From Bosea sp. 124 (lineage in GTDB: Bacteria > Pseudomonadota > Alphaproteobacteria > Rhizobiales > Beijerinckiaceae): a stretch of DNA of 64,000 bases. How positions within the stretch are numbered: position 1 is the stretch's first letter; each line of letters begins with the position of its first letter. Below, in pieces: positions 34,725 to 44,052 of this stretch. The position numbers and the translations under genes are program-made. The stretch lies in the NCBI RefSeq assembly GCF_003046175.1, contig NZ_PZZM01000001.1:1931001-1995000 (forward strand), in the 5' to 3' direction. The notes under the pieces are model-generated. The model had not been told where the DNA came from and searched no databases. It saw nothing but the letters and a program-made list of their open reading frames with translations.

Positions 34725-34973
34725 GCGATGTCCGCAAAAAGCAATCGGCTACAGCTAGCGAAGGCCGCGGCAAAGGCCAAGTATCGGGCTCTCCGGCGGC
34801 GAACGCCGCGTGGGGTTGTCCACGCGAGAATCGCGAATTGCGGCAGGCCACTCGACCCGGCGCGCATGATCGCGCCCCGGCCCTGCTCGAAAACCGCATT
34901 CCCCTTTTCGGGCTGAGGCTCTAACAAGACAGCATGCTAGCCGGGCCGGCGCATCAGGAATGGGGCCGTCACG

Positions 34974-35366
34974 ATGTATCAAGCGGAGACGCATGGCGTG
35001 CGCGTGACCGCCGTGCCGAGCTTCATGGAGGCTGAGTCCTCGCATGCGCAGGGCCGCTATTTCTGGGCCTACACCATCGAGATCCTCAATCTCTCGGCCC
35101 AGACCGTGCAGCTCATGAGCCGCCACTGGGTCATCACCGACGGGCGCGGCGAGGTCCATCAGGTGCGCGGCGACGGCGTCGTCGGCCAGCAGCCGGTGCT
35201 GCGCCCCGGCGAAAGCTACAGCTACACCTCGGGCTGCCCGCTGATGACGCCCGACGGCTCGATGGGCGGCTTCTACGCCATGCTCGGCGAGGACGGCGCG
35301 ATCTTCGATGTCGAGGTGCCGCTCTTCCCCCTCGATTCCCCTTATGTGAAGAAGGTCCTGCATTGA
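34974..35366 (+). CDS. apaG: ApaG protein
   Basis: A 130-residue protein of ApaG length, containing GRYFWAYTIEILNLS, LMSRHWVITDGRGE, VRGDGVVGQQPVL and SYTSGCPLMTPDGSMGG, all conserved positions of this fibronectin-III-like fold. ApaG was linked to magnesium/cobalt handling, but its biochemical role is unsettled. Its stop overlaps the TTG start of argE. Confidence 0.95.
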   Translation: MYQAETHGVRVTAVPSFMEAESSHAQGRYFWAYTIEILNLSAQTVQLMSRHWVITDGRGEVHQVRGDGVVGQQPVLRPGESYSYTSGCPLMTPDGSMGGFYAMLGEDGAIFDVEVPLFPLDSPYVKKVLH

Positions 35367-36538
35367 CTGCCACCTCGCCAACAGGGCAGCGCTACGCGCC
35401 GCTCGACATGCTCGCCAAGCTCGTCGCCTTCGACACGGTGAGCCATAAATCCAACCTACCGCTGATCGCCTTCGTGGAGGCGTATCTCGCGGACTGGGGC
35501 GTCGCCTCCATCCGCATCCCCAACGCCGCCGGCGACAAGGCCGCGCTGTTTGCGACGATCGGCCCGCAGGACCAGGGCGGCGTGCTGCTGTCTGGCCATA
35601 CCGACGTCGTCCCGGTCGAGGGACAGGCCTGGAGCCGTGACCCGTTCACGCTGCATGTCGCGGACGGGAAGGCCTATGGCCGCGGCGCGGTCGACATGAA
35701 GGGTTTCATCGCGCTGGCGCTTGCGCTGGTGCCGGATTTCCTGGCGGCCGGACTCAAAACGCCGATCCACCTGTTCTTCTCCTATGACGAGGAGGTCACC
35801 TGCCTTGGCGTCGTCGACGGCATCGCGCGGATGGGCAAGGATCTGCCGAAGCCCCGCGCCGTCATCGTCGGCGAGCCGACCTCGCTCGAACTGGCTGACG
35901 CCCACAAGGGCATCCGGACCTTCTTTACGGCGATCACCGGCGTGCCGGCGCATTCCTCAAAGCCGCATCTCGGCGCCAGCGCCGTGCATGGCGGCATCCG
36001 GCTCGCGGCCGGGCTGGTCGGTTTCGCCGACGAGCGCGAGGCGAGCCCCGACGACAGCGGCCGCTTCGACCCGCCCTACGACACCGTGCATGTCGGCAAG
36101 TTCCATGGCGGCATCGCCCGCAACATCCTGGCCGATCGCTGCGATCTCTCCTGGGAGGTCCGCATCTTGCCGGGCTCCGACCCCGAGGACGTTCCGGCGC
36201 GGTTCGCCGCGCTCTCGCAGGAGGTGCTCGCCCGGATGCGAAAGACCGCGCCTTCCGCGACGATCGAGACGGTGATGAGCTCGGACGTTCCCGGCCTCGC
36301 GCCCGATCCAGGCTCGGAAGCCGAGACGCTGGTGATGCGGCTCGCCGGGCGCAACCGCACTATCGCGGTCGCCTATGCGACGGAAGCCGGGCATTTCCAG
36401 CGGGCGGGACTGCCGACCATCGTCTGCGGGCCGGGTTCGATCGACCAGGCGCACCAGCCGGACGAGTTCATCACGCTGGAACAGTTTTCCGCCGGCGAGG
36501 CCTTCATGCGCAAGCTGATGGCGGAGTGCCGGGGCTGA
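35363..36538 (+). CDS. argE: Acetylornithine deacetylase
   Basis: A 391-residue M20-family metallopeptidase. Zinc ligands and catalytic residues appear in LLSGHTDVVPVEGQ, GRGAVDMKG and FFSYDEEVTCLG. GVPAHSSKPHLGASAVHGG is the dimerisation-domain entry, and the C-terminal CGPGSIDQAHQPDEFI is typical of ArgE. It removes acetyl from N-acetylornithine. The start is TTG overlapping the apaG stop (TTGA) with GAAGG upstream. argD and argF lie a few kilobases away on the other strand. Confidence 0.9.
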   Translation: MTATSPTGQRYAPLDMLAKLVAFDTVSHKSNLPLIAFVEAYLADWGVASIRIPNAAGDKAALFATIGPQDQGGVLLSGHTDVVPVEGQAWSRDPFTLHVADGKAYGRGAVDMKGFIALALALVPDFLAAGLKTPIHLFFSYDEEVTCLGVVDGIARMGKDLPKPRAVIVGEPTSLELADAHKGIRTFFTAITGVPAHSSKPHLGASAVHGGIRLAAGLVGFADEREASPDDSGRFDPPYDTVHVGKFHGGIARNILADRCDLSWEVRILPGSDPEDVPARFAALSQEVLARMRKTAPSATIETVMSSDVPGLAPDPGSEAETLVMRLAGRNRTIAVAYATEAGHFQRAGLPTIVCGPGSIDQAHQPDEFITLEQFSAGEAFMRKLMAECRG

Positions 36539-36560
36539 GAGCCACCCGGGCGGTCCCGCC

Positions 36561-37280
36561 TCACGGGGCCGCCGTTTCCGCCTCGATCAGCCGCACCAGT
36601 TCGTCGAGAGCGGACAGGCGAGGAATGCGCCGGTAGCGCGGCTGCCCTGCCGGCTCCTCGGCGTGCTCCAGCGCCCAGGTCAATTCGTGCGGGATGTGCA
36701 CGGCCCATGCGCCAGCCTCCAGCGCGGGCAGGATATCGGATTTGAGCGAATTGCCGACCATCATCGCCCGCTCCGGTCCTTCGCCATGGCGGGCGAAGAC
36801 GCGGCGATACATCTCCGCGGTCTTGTCGCTGACGATCTCGACACCATCGAACAGGTCGCCCAAGCCGGACTGCGCCAGCTTGCGCTCCTGGTCGAAGAGA
36901 TCGCCCTTGGTGATCACGACGAGCCGGTAGTCCCCTGCGAGCTGTTCGAGGGTCTCGCGCGCCTCGGGCAGCGTCTCGACCGGATGAGCGACCATCTCGC
37001 GGCCGGCGGCGAGAATTTCGCCGATCACGGACGCCTTCACCTCGCCTTGGGTGATTTCGATCGCGGTCTCGATCATCGAGAGGACGAAGCCCTTGATGCC
37101 GAAGCCGTAGAAGCCAAGGTTGCGGCGCTCGGCCTCGAGCAGACGGCCTGAAATCTCGGCCGCTTCGCCATGGGCGCCGAGCAGGGCGACGAAGCGCTCC
37201 TCGGTCAGGCGGAAGAACTGCTCGTTCTGCCAGAGCGTATCATCGGCATCGAAGCCGATCGTGGTGAGACTGCGCCCCAT
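36561..37280 (-). CDS. HAD-superfamily hydrolase
   Basis: A 239-residue protein with motif I FDADDTLWQNEQ, motif II VVITKGD and motif III/IV MVGNSLKSDILPALEAG, typical of haloacid-dehalogenase-like phosphatases. The long helical cap between motifs I and II fits the C1 type. The substrate is unknown. It may belong to the hslO-argF-argD transcript, since it follows hslO by 30 bases on the same strand. Confidence 0.88.
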   Translation of the reverse strand: MGRSLTTIGFDADDTLWQNEQFFRLTEERFVALLGAHGEAAEISGRLLEAERRNLGFYGFGIKGFVLSMIETAIEITQGEVKASVIGEILAAGREMVAHPVETLPEARETLEQLAGDYRLVVITKGDLFDQERKLAQSGLGDLFDGVEIVSDKTAEMYRRVFARHGEGPERAMMVGNSLKSDILPALEAGAWAVHIPHELTWALEHAEEPAGQPRYRRIPRLSALDELVRLIEAETAAP

Positions 37281-37310
37281 CGAACCCCCGGGCTTCGGGC
37301 CGGCTCCGGG

Positions 37311-38318
37311 TCAGGCCCCGGTGGACAGGCCATCCTCGACCTCGGTCGCCTCAAAGACATAGCGCCGCGAGCAGAACTCGCAGGTGATCGCCAGCGTGCC
37401 GTCATCGGCGACCATCGCCTTCCGATCCTCGGCCGAGAACCCGCGCAGCATGCCAAGCACGCGCTCGCGCGAGCAGCGACAGTCCTCATGCACCAGCACC
37501 GGCTCGAAGACGCGCGCGCCGCGCTCATGGAACAGCCGGTAGAGCAGGCGTTCGCTTTCCAGCAGCGGGTCGAGCAGCTCGTGATCCTCGACCGTCTCGA
37601 CCAGCGAGCGCGCCTCGGCCCAGGCATCGTCAGCGATGCCGTCCGGGTCCGCGCTGGTCAGAATCTCGTGGCCTTCCGGTGCATCGCCGGGGTGGAGATC
37701 GGCGGCGCGCAGGCGATCCACCGAATGCGGCATGAACTGCACGAGCAGGCCGCCGGCGCGCCATTGCCGGCCCTCGCCAGTGACGATCGAGCCGACGCCG
37801 AGGCGAATCCGGCTCGGAATCTGCTCGGACTGGCGGAAATACTGATGCGCCGCCTCTTCAAGGCTCTGGCGGGCCAGGGCCACCACGCCCTGATAGCGCG
37901 TCGTGGCGGAGCCCTGGTCGACCGTCATGGCGAGATGGCCTTCGCCGAGCAGATCGCCGGTGCCGACCTTGCCCTCGGCCACAGCCCGGGCGAGCGCCGA
38001 CTCATCGAAATGGGCGACGGCGCGATAGACGTCGGGCGCATTGAAATCGACGACCATCATCGAGATCGGCCCGTCGCTCTTGGTCTGGAGCTGGAAGCGG
38101 CCCTCGAATTTCAGCGCCGTGCCGAGCAGCACGGTCAACGCCGCAGCCTCCCCCAGCACGCGCGCGACGGCCTCCGGGTAGCCATGGCGGGCGAGAATGG
38201 TGTCGATCGAGGCCCCGAGCCGCACAACACGGCCACGCACGTCGAGATCGGGCACCGTGAAGGGCACGACCCGGTCGTCAAGCGCGGCCGTCGCCGCGCC
38301 GATGTCGGAATCGGCCAT
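37311..38318 (-). CDS. hslO: Redox-regulated chaperone Hsp33
   Basis: A 335-residue protein. The C-terminal redox switch is visible as HEDCRCSRERVLG and, about 30 residues later, ITCEFCSRRY, giving CxC...CxxC zinc ligands. N-terminal GEGHLAMTVDQ and QYFRQSEQIPSRI are conserved Hsp33 segments. The open frame extends far upstream, but the ATG at 38318 shares one base with the argF stop (TGATG), which fixes the start. Hsp33 holds unfolded proteins during oxidative stress. The argD-argF-hslO order is common in this order of bacteria. Confidence 0.93.
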   Translation of the reverse strand: MADSDIGAATAALDDRVVPFTVPDLDVRGRVVRLGASIDTILARHGYPEAVARVLGEAAALTVLLGTALKFEGRFQLQTKSDGPISMMVVDFNAPDVYRAVAHFDESALARAVAEGKVGTGDLLGEGHLAMTVDQGSATTRYQGVVALARQSLEEAAHQYFRQSEQIPSRIRLGVGSIVTGEGRQWRAGGLLVQFMPHSVDRLRAADLHPGDAPEGHEILTSADPDGIADDAWAEARSLVETVEDHELLDPLLESERLLYRLFHERGARVFEPVLVHEDCRCSRERVLGMLRGFSAEDRKAMVADDGTLAITCEFCSRRYVFEATEVEDGLSTGA

Positions 38319-39238
38319 CAGGCGGCTACCCCGCCGAAGCACCAGGCCAGAATGCCCTTCTGCGCGTGCAGACGGTTCTCGGCCTCGTCGAACACGGCCG
38401 ATTGCGGCCCGTCCATCACCGCGTCGGTGACCTCCTCGCCGCGGCTCGCCGGCAGGCAATGCATGAAGATCGCATCCTTCTCGGCGCGGCCGAGCAGGCG
38501 CTCGTCGACCTGATAGGGCCGCAGCAGGTTGTGGCGCGTGCCCTCCTCGTCGCCCATCGAGACCCAGCAATCGGTGATGACGCAATCGGCGCCCTCGACC
38601 GCGGCCTCGGGCCGGGTGGTCAGCGACAGTTTCGCGCCCTGCTTTTTGGCCCAGTCGAGCAGCGCCGGCGGCGGCGCCAGTTCCTCGGGCGTCGCGATGG
38701 CGAGCTCGAAATCGAGCCGGCCGGCGGCGTGGACCCAGGAGGTCAGGACATTGTTGGTGTCGCCGGTCCAGGCGATGCGCTTGCCCTTGATCGAGCCCTT
38801 GCGCTCCTCGAAGGTCATGACGTCGGCCATGACCTGGCAAGGGTGCTGGCGCTTGGTCAGCCCATTGATCACCGGCACGGTGGCGTATTTCGCCATCTCG
38901 ACCACGGAATCATGGTCGAGCATGCGAATCATGATCGCATCGACATAGCGCGAGAGCACGCGGGCGGTGTCGGCGATGGTCTCACGCTCGCCGAGCTCGA
39001 TCTCCTGGCCCGTCACCATCATCGGCGAGCCGCCGAGTTCACGGATGCCAACATCGAAGGAGACGCGGGTGCGCAGCGAGGGCTGCTCGAAGATCATCGC
39101 GATGACCTTGCCTTCGAGCAGGCGATCGGCGGCGGCATCCGGGGTGCGGCGACGCGACTTGATCTCCTCGCCGGCGCGCAGAATCGCGCGCAGCTCGGTG
39201 GCGGAGAAATCGGAGAGATCGAGGAAATGGCGCGTCAC
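38318..39238 (-). CDS. argF: Ornithine carbamoyltransferase
   Basis: A 306-residue enzyme. The carbamoyl-phosphate loop appears as [13 protein letters not shown] (SxRTR), the ornithine site as DCWVSMGDE (family DxxxSMG), and the conserved [11 protein letters not shown] is present. It converts ornithine and carbamoyl phosphate to citrulline in arginine synthesis. It lies 40 bases downstream of argD and is translationally coupled to hslO. Confidence 0.96.
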   Translation of the reverse strand: MTRHFLDLSDFSATELRAILRAGEEIKSRRRTPDAAADRLLEGKVIAMIFEQPSLRTRVSFDVGIRELGGSPMMVTGQEIELGERETIADTARVLSRYVDAIMIRMLDHDSVVEMAKYATVPVINGLTKRQHPCQVMADVMTFEERKGSIKGKRIAWTGDTNNVLTSWVHAAGRLDFELAIATPEELAPPPALLDWAKKQGAKLSLTTRPEAAVEGADCVITDCWVSMGDEEGTRHNLLRPYQVDERLLGRAEKDAIFMHCLPASRGEEVTDAVMDGPQSAVFDEAENRLHAQKGILAWCFGGVAA

Positions 39239-39278
39239 GGACGCTTCCTTCGCTTCGCGGGAATGAACGGTTCAGGCG

Positions 39279-40499
39279 TTATTCGGCGGCGGGCCGCTTC
39301 AAGCTCGCCTCGACGGCTCCGGCCGCGCGGTCGAGCCGTGAGACGGCGTCCGCCACCTCGGCATCGCCTATGATCAGCGGCGGCAGCAGGCGCACGACAT
39401 TGTCCCCGGCCGCGACAACCAGCAGCCCGGCGGCCCGGGCCTCGGCGACGAAGTCGGTGTTCGGCGTGTGCAGCTTGAGGCCAAGCATCAGGCCCTCGCC
39501 GCGGATCTCGGCGATCACCTCGGGATGCTTGTCCTTGAGCTCCGCCAGCGACTGCTTCAGACGCAGCGAGGTCTGCGCGACGTGGTCGATGAAGCCCGGC
39601 GCCAGAATGACGTCCAGCACCGCATTGCCGACGGCCATGGCGAGCGGGTTGCCGCCGAAGGTGGTGCCGTGCGTGCCAAGCGTCATGCCCGAGGCCGCCT
39701 CCTCGGTGGCGAGGCAGACACCCATTGGGAAACCGCCGCCGATGCCCTTGGCGACGGACATGATGTCGGGCGCAACGCCCGACAGTTCATAAGCGAAGAA
39801 CTTGCCGGTGCGCCCGACGCCGGTCTGGATCTCGTCGAAGATCAGCAGCAGACCGTGCTCGTCGCAGAGGTCGCGCAGCAGCCGCAGGAAGCGCGGCGGG
39901 GCCGAACGGAGGCCGCCCTCGCCCTGGATCGGCTCGACCATGAGCGCGGCGGTCTCGGGACCGATGGCCGCGCGCAGCGCCGCCTCGTCGTCGAAGGGCA
40001 CCTGGTCGAAGCCCTCGACCTTGGGGCCGAAGCCCTCGATGTATTTCTGCTGGCCGCCGGCCGCGATCGTGGCCAGCGTGCGGCCGTGGAAGGCGCCCTC
40101 GAAGGTGATGATGCGGAAGCGCTCGGGATGGCCCTTCGCGGCGTGATACTTGCGCGCCATCTTGATGGCGCACTCATTCGCCTCGGCGCCCGAATTGGTG
40201 AAGAAGGCGCGCTCGGCGAAGGTCGCCTCGCAGAGCCTGCGCGCCAGCTTCTCGCCCTCGGGCATCGTATAGAGGTTGGAGGTATGCCAGATCCTGCCTG
40301 CCTGCGCCGTCAGCGCCTCGACCAGATGCGGATGGGCATGGCCGAGCGAATTGACGGCGATGCCGGCACCGAAATCGAGATAACGCGCGCCATCGGCCGT
40401 GATCGCCCAGGGGCCTTCGCCGCGCTCGAAGGCGACGGGCGCGCGAGCATAGGTCGGCAGCAAAACGGAGGTGGCAGCGGAAACGGGAGCAGAGGCCAT
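39279..40499 (-). CDS. argD: Acetylornithine aminotransferase
   Basis: A 406-residue class III PLP aminotransferase. [53 protein letters not shown] and [13 protein letters not shown] (PLP lysine) are all present. It makes N-acetylornithine, the substrate of the argE product, and may serve lysine synthesis too. It is the first gene of the argD-argF-hslO unit; its promoter should lie in the 40500-41068 gap. Confidence 0.94.
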   Translation of the reverse strand: MASAPVSAATSVLLPTYARAPVAFERGEGPWAITADGARYLDFGAGIAVNSLGHAHPHLVEALTAQAGRIWHTSNLYTMPEGEKLARRLCEATFAERAFFTNSGAEANECAIKMARKYHAAKGHPERFRIITFEGAFHGRTLATIAAGGQQKYIEGFGPKVEGFDQVPFDDEAALRAAIGPETAALMVEPIQGEGGLRSAPPRFLRLLRDLCDEHGLLLIFDEIQTGVGRTGKFFAYELSGVAPDIMSVAKGIGGGFPMGVCLATEEAASGMTLGTHGTTFGGNPLAMAVGNAVLDVILAPGFIDHVAQTSLRLKQSLAELKDKHPEVIAEIRGEGLMLGLKLHTPNTDFVAEARAAGLLVVAAGDNVVRLLPPLIIGDAEVADAVSRLDRAAGAVEASLKRPAAE

Positions 40500-40610
40500 G
40501 GGATGCGATCCTCGCGACGGGCGGTATGAGAACGGATTGGCGCTGGACTGAAAACAGTGGTCCGGGCGGGCCGGCGGCAGGCTCTTAGCTGCACAGCCGA
40601 TTGCGACCCG

Positions 40611-40629
40611 GCGACGACGTTATCGTCGC
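40611..40629. promoter_or_regulatory. Short palindrome upstream of argD
   Basis: GCGACGA and TCGTCGC (7 bases each) flank CGTTA about 110 bases before argD. It could be an operator or a hairpin in the argD leader. I do not recognise it as a known regulator site, and high GC makes short palindromes common. Confidence 0.25.
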
Positions 40630-40813
40630 AGCCAGCTTCCGACTTCTCGTCGCGCCGTCATCCGCATCGTGGAAGACCCTGATCTTCAAAACATAAGCGC
40701 CGCCCGAGAGGGCGGCGGAGGTTGTTGAACAACTATGCAAAAGGACAGCGCTCCTGTCAATTCCACGGCGCGCCGCCGCGTGATCCGTGCCGCAGCGGCA
40801 GTGTTGCCGAAAG

Positions 40814-40889
40814 GATTCGCTTGACGCGCGATTGACGAATCGCCTGGGGAAAAAGCGATTTCCGATTCGCCGACTCTTGTGGCCGAGTC
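40814..40889. promoter_or_regulatory. Cluster of five GANTC methylation sites upstream of gcrA
   Basis: Five GANTC sites lie within 76 bases: GATTC at 40814, GAATC at 40837, GATTC at 40864, GACTC at 40872 and GAGTC at 40885. By chance about one per 256 bases is expected. In alphaproteobacteria CcrM methylates GANTC, and GcrA-sigma70 acts at such promoters. A weak TTGTGG / TGTATG pair (40877 and 40899) places the last site between the candidate -35 and -10. The rest of the 569-base argD-gcrA gap shows no gene. Confidence 0.6.
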
Positions 40890-41068
40890 AGGGCATCTTG
40901 TATGGTCGCCCTCGTCAGATACGACATCTCGTGCGGCGACCCCTGTACCATCAGTTTCGGCTGTAACGGCTTCCGTTGAGCGACGGACGCCGCCGGTATC
41001 GGTTTCCGCCATGATCCGCCCATAGGCCAGTTCCGTCAGGAACCGGCCGGAGAAGACAGGTGAGCCCG

Positions 41069-41632
41069 ATGAACGAAGCCGGAGCATGGACGGAAGAGCG
41101 CGTCGAGCTTTTGAAGAAGCTCTGGAGCGACGGTCTGAGCGCCAGCCAGATCGCGGCCGAACTTGGCAGCGTGACGCGCAACGCCGTGATCGGCAAGGTG
41201 CATCGCCTCGGTCTTTCGGGGCGGGCCAAGAACCCGGCGGCCGCCAGCACCCCTCGGGCGGCCAGCACCCCGCGCAAGGCGCCGACGCGCTCGCCGAGCC
41301 ACCCGATGGGCGGCCAGGGCGCAAGCCAGGGCGGCATGACGCGGGGCGCGAATGCGCTCGCCCCGCAATATGCGCCGGAGGCAGAGCCCGAGACCGCGCA
41401 AGAGCCGATGCCGTCCGAGGATGTGGTGATCCCCTTCTCCGAGCGCGTCACCATCATGGACCTGCGCGAGTATATGTGCCGCTGGCCGATGGGCGATCCG
41501 ACGACGCCGGAATTCCGCTTCTGCGGCGGCCGCTCCCAGACCGGCATGCCTTATTGCAGCTACCACGCCCGCATCGCCTACCAGCCGGCGGCGGACCGCC
41601 GCCGCGACCGCAGCCGGGTGGCGCGCGGGTGA
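41069..41632 (+). CDS. gcrA: Cell-cycle transcriptional regulator GcrA
   Basis: A 187-residue protein. The N-terminus WTEERVELLKKLWSDGLSAS, followed by IAAELGSVTRNAVIGKVHRL, is the GcrA DNA-binding domain, which recognises methylated GANTC. A Pro/Ala/Ser-rich linker leads to a C-terminal part with YMCRWPMGDPTTPEFRFCG and GMPYCSYHARIAYQP, the sigma70-binding region. The ATG at 41069 is preferred to the GTG at 41060 because GGTGAG then lies 5 bases upstream. It is monocistronic with a strong terminator. Confidence 0.95.
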   Translation: MNEAGAWTEERVELLKKLWSDGLSASQIAAELGSVTRNAVIGKVHRLGLSGRAKNPAAASTPRAASTPRKAPTRSPSHPMGGQGASQGGMTRGANALAPQYAPEAEPETAQEPMPSEDVVIPFSERVTIMDLREYMCRWPMGDPTTPEFRFCGGRSQTGMPYCSYHARIAYQPAADRRRDRSRVARG

Positions 41633-41657
41633 GGCGTCAAGCCTGAACGAGTATGAG

Positions 41658-41684
41658 AAAGCCGGCCGCGAGGCCGGCTTTTTT
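41658..41684 (+). terminator. Rho-independent terminator of gcrA
   Basis: AAAGCCGGCC and GGCCGGCTTT form a 10-base stem around the loop GCGA, followed by a T run ending at 41684. It lies 26 bases after the gcrA stop. On the other strand the T run is interrupted, so it is less convincing for the convergent aapM transcript. Confidence 0.9.
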
Positions 41685-41717
41685 CGTTGAGGAGCCGGCT
41701 TCCGCGCGAGCCTCCGA

Positions 41718-42767
41718 TCAGCGATGCTGGCGGCGCCCGAGCGTTTCCAGATACCGGCTCCAGCGCGAAAGCGCGAAGCAGATCAGCCAGTAGATCGAGC
41801 CCGAGAAGACATAGGCCTCCATGCTCATGCCGACCCAGGCCGGGTCCGCCAGCGAGGCCTGGGCGATGCCGAGCAGATCGAGGATCGAGACCACCAGCAC
41901 GAGGGTGGTGTTCTTCACCAGTGCGATGAACTCATTGGTCATCGCCGGCAGCGAGATGCGCAGCGCCTGGGGCAGGATGATCAGCCCGGTCGCCTTCCAG
42001 TAGGTCAGGCCGAGCGCGGTCGCCGCTTCACGCTGGCCCGATGGCAGCGCCTGCAATCCGCCGCGCACAGCTTCCGCCATATAGGCGGCGATGACGAGGC
42101 CGAGCCCGATCACGGCGCGCGCCAGACGGTCGATGCCGATGCCGCCGGGCAGGATCAGTGGCAACAGGAGCGAGGCGAGGAAGATCACCGCGATGATCGG
42201 CACACCGCGCCAGAATTCGATGAACAGCACGCTGATCAGCCGGACAACACGCAGCTCCGATTGCCGGCCGAGCGCCAGCAGGATGCCGAGCGGAATCGCG
42301 ATCAGGCTGGCATAGACCGATATGAACAGGGTCAGCATCAGCCCGCCCCATTCGCGCGTCTCGATCGGCTGCAGGCCGAAACCGCCGCCGAGCAGCCAGA
42401 TGCCGAGCGGCGGCAGGATGATGAGCGCCGCAATGCCCGCCTTCAGCCGCAGCCGCGGGGGGGCGAAGACGACGGCGGCCGTGCCGAGGACGAAGGCGAG
42501 GCCGGCGAGATCGGCGCGCCAGCGCTGGTCGCCCGGATAGAGCCCGTACATGAACTGGCCGAAGCGCGCCTTGACGAAGACCCAGCAGGCGCCGCCCGCC
42601 GCGCAGTCGGCCCGCGTCGTGCCGCGCCAGGTCGCGTCGATCAGCGCCCAGCGGATGATCGGGACGGCGATCCAGGCCAGCACAAGGGCGAGCAGGACCG
42701 TGACGATGCCGGTCGCCGGTGTGCCGAACAGGCGCTGGCGCCAGACGGGGGTTGCCATCGCGCTCAT
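41718..42767 (-). CDS. aapM: General L-amino-acid ABC transporter permease AapM
   Basis: A 349-residue inner-membrane protein with many hydrophobic spans and the permease signature GQREAATALGLTYWKATG (EAA loop). The long N-terminal part before the conserved permease domain is typical of AapM/BztC rather than the short His/Glu permeases. It pairs with AapQ, overlapping it by 4 bases. The usual next gene, aapP for the ATPase, is missing: gcrA follows on the opposite strand. Confidence 0.9.
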   Translation of the reverse strand: MSAMATPVWRQRLFGTPATGIVTVLLALVLAWIAVPIIRWALIDATWRGTTRADCAAGGACWVFVKARFGQFMYGLYPGDQRWRADLAGLAFVLGTAAVVFAPPRLRLKAGIAALIILPPLGIWLLGGGFGLQPIETREWGGLMLTLFISVYASLIAIPLGILLALGRQSELRVVRLISVLFIEFWRGVPIIAVIFLASLLLPLILPGGIGIDRLARAVIGLGLVIAAYMAEAVRGGLQALPSGQREAATALGLTYWKATGLIILPQALRISLPAMTNEFIALVKNTTLVLVVSILDLLGIAQASLADPAWVGMSMEAYVFSGSIYWLICFALSRWSRYLETLGRRQHR

Positions 42768-43927
42768 CGAGTCACCAGCGCGATCCTGGCATTGTACCAG
42801 TTCATGAAGGCGGAGACCGCGAGGCCGATGACGAGATAGACGGCCAGCGTCATCGCGATGATCTCGATGGCCTGGCCGGTGTTGTTCAGCGCCGAGCCCA
42901 TGAACAGGCTGACCACATCAGGATAGGCGATGGCCGCGCCGAAGGACGAGTTCTTAAGCACGTTGAGGTACTGGTTGGTGAGCGGCGGGATCATCACGCG
43001 CAGCGCCTGCGGGATGGTGACGAGGCGCAGGATGCGGACGGGTCTCAAGCCGAGCGCCGAGGCCGCTTCGACCTGGCCATGCGGCACCGCCTGGATGCCA
43101 CCGCGGACGATCTCGGCGATGAAGCCGGCCGTGTAGGTGACGAGCGCGGCGAGCAGCGCGACGAACTCCGGGATGACCACGAAGCCGCCGCGATAGTTGA
43201 AGCCGCGCAGCACCGGGATGTCCCAGCGCGTCGCGAGGCTCGCCCAGGCAATAGCGAGCGCCGGGACGAGCACGATCAGGACGAGCCCGATCGCGAGCAT
43301 CGGCGCGTCCTGCCCCGTGCGGTCCTTGCGGCGACGGGCCCAGAGCGAGACCAGCCATTGCGCCAGCCATGACAGCAGGATCGCAGCGACCGCCCAGCGG
43401 AAATTCGCGGGCGCATCCGGCAGCGGGATCGTCAGGCCGCGGTTGTTGAGGAAGGCGACGCCGAAGACGCTGACGCTGTCGCGTGGCGCCGGCAGGGCGG
43501 CGATGACGCCGAAATACCAGAACAGCACGAAGAACAGCAGCGGGATGTTGCGGACGAACTCGATATAGGCGCCGGCGATGGTCGAGAGCAGCCAGTGCGA
43601 GGACAATCTGGCGATGCCGACGAGGAAGCCGAGACCCGTGGCGAGAACGAGCGCCACCACCGTCACCAGCATGGTGTTGGCGACGCCGGCCCAGAACAGA
43701 TCAAGAATTGTGCCGGCGCGGGTGTAGTCGGTCAGCACGAAGGGCACATCGATGCCCGAATTGCGCCAGAGGAAGTCGAAGCCCGAGGCGATGCCGGCCT
43801 TGACCATGTTCTCCGAGGCATTGCGGACGAAGAACACGGTCAGCGCCAGGAGCCCGACAACGAGCGCGACCTGATAGATCACGTCACGGACGCGCTTGTC
43901 GTTGAAGAGGGCGAGAGCTTTGCTCAC
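42764..43927 (-). CDS. aapQ: General L-amino-acid ABC transporter permease AapQ
   Basis: A 387-residue multi-spanning permease. FVRNASENMVKAGIASGFDF and FLWRNSGIDVPF near the N-terminus and GQVEAASALGLRPVRILRLV as the EAA loop are typical of AapQ/BztB. It forms the membrane channel with AapM for broad L-amino-acid uptake. A palindromic repeat fills the 125 bases between it and aapJ, which may reduce downstream expression relative to the binding protein. Confidence 0.92.
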   Translation of the reverse strand: MSKALALFNDKRVRDVIYQVALVVGLLALTVFFVRNASENMVKAGIASGFDFLWRNSGIDVPFVLTDYTRAGTILDLFWAGVANTMLVTVVALVLATGLGFLVGIARLSSHWLLSTIAGAYIEFVRNIPLLFFVLFWYFGVIAALPAPRDSVSVFGVAFLNNRGLTIPLPDAPANFRWAVAAILLSWLAQWLVSLWARRRKDRTGQDAPMLAIGLVLIVLVPALAIAWASLATRWDIPVLRGFNYRGGFVVIPEFVALLAALVTYTAGFIAEIVRGGIQAVPHGQVEAASALGLRPVRILRLVTIPQALRVMIPPLTNQYLNVLKNSSFGAAIAYPDVVSLFMGSALNNTGQAIEIIAMTLAVYLVIGLAVSAFMNWYNARIALVTR

Positions 43928-43956
43928 AGGGGCGACGCCATTGGCTTCGCGGCGTC

Positions 43957-44043
43957 ATTCTCGGGCTGGGCAACGCCCGAACCCGAGAATCGCGTGACGC
44001 GAATGCTGGTTTCCGAGATGGCCGGGTCAAGCCCGGCCGTGAC
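43957..44043. repeat. Palindromic intergenic repeat (RIME-like mosaic element)
   Basis: Two hairpins lie between aapJ and aapQ. The first has ATTCTCGGG (43957-43965) pairing with CCCGAGAAT (43982-43990), with an inner GGGC/GCCC. The second has GGCCGGG (44020-44026) and CCCGGCC (44032-44038) around TCAAG. This 'ggtcaagccc' palindrome type is a scattered repeat of rhizobial-group genomes. The transcript could fold here and separate high aapJ expression from the permeases. Confidence 0.7.
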
Positions 44044-44052
44044 GAACCGCTC

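Noticed and set aside
37311..39238. argF-hslO coupling as an unusual arrangement
   Set aside because: The one-base overlap is tight, but argD-argF-hslO is a familiar order in rhizobial-group genomes.
40686..41324. Minus-strand ORFs across the gcrA promoter and gene
   Set aside because: They are complements of gcrA and of its regulatory region and show no protein-like pattern.
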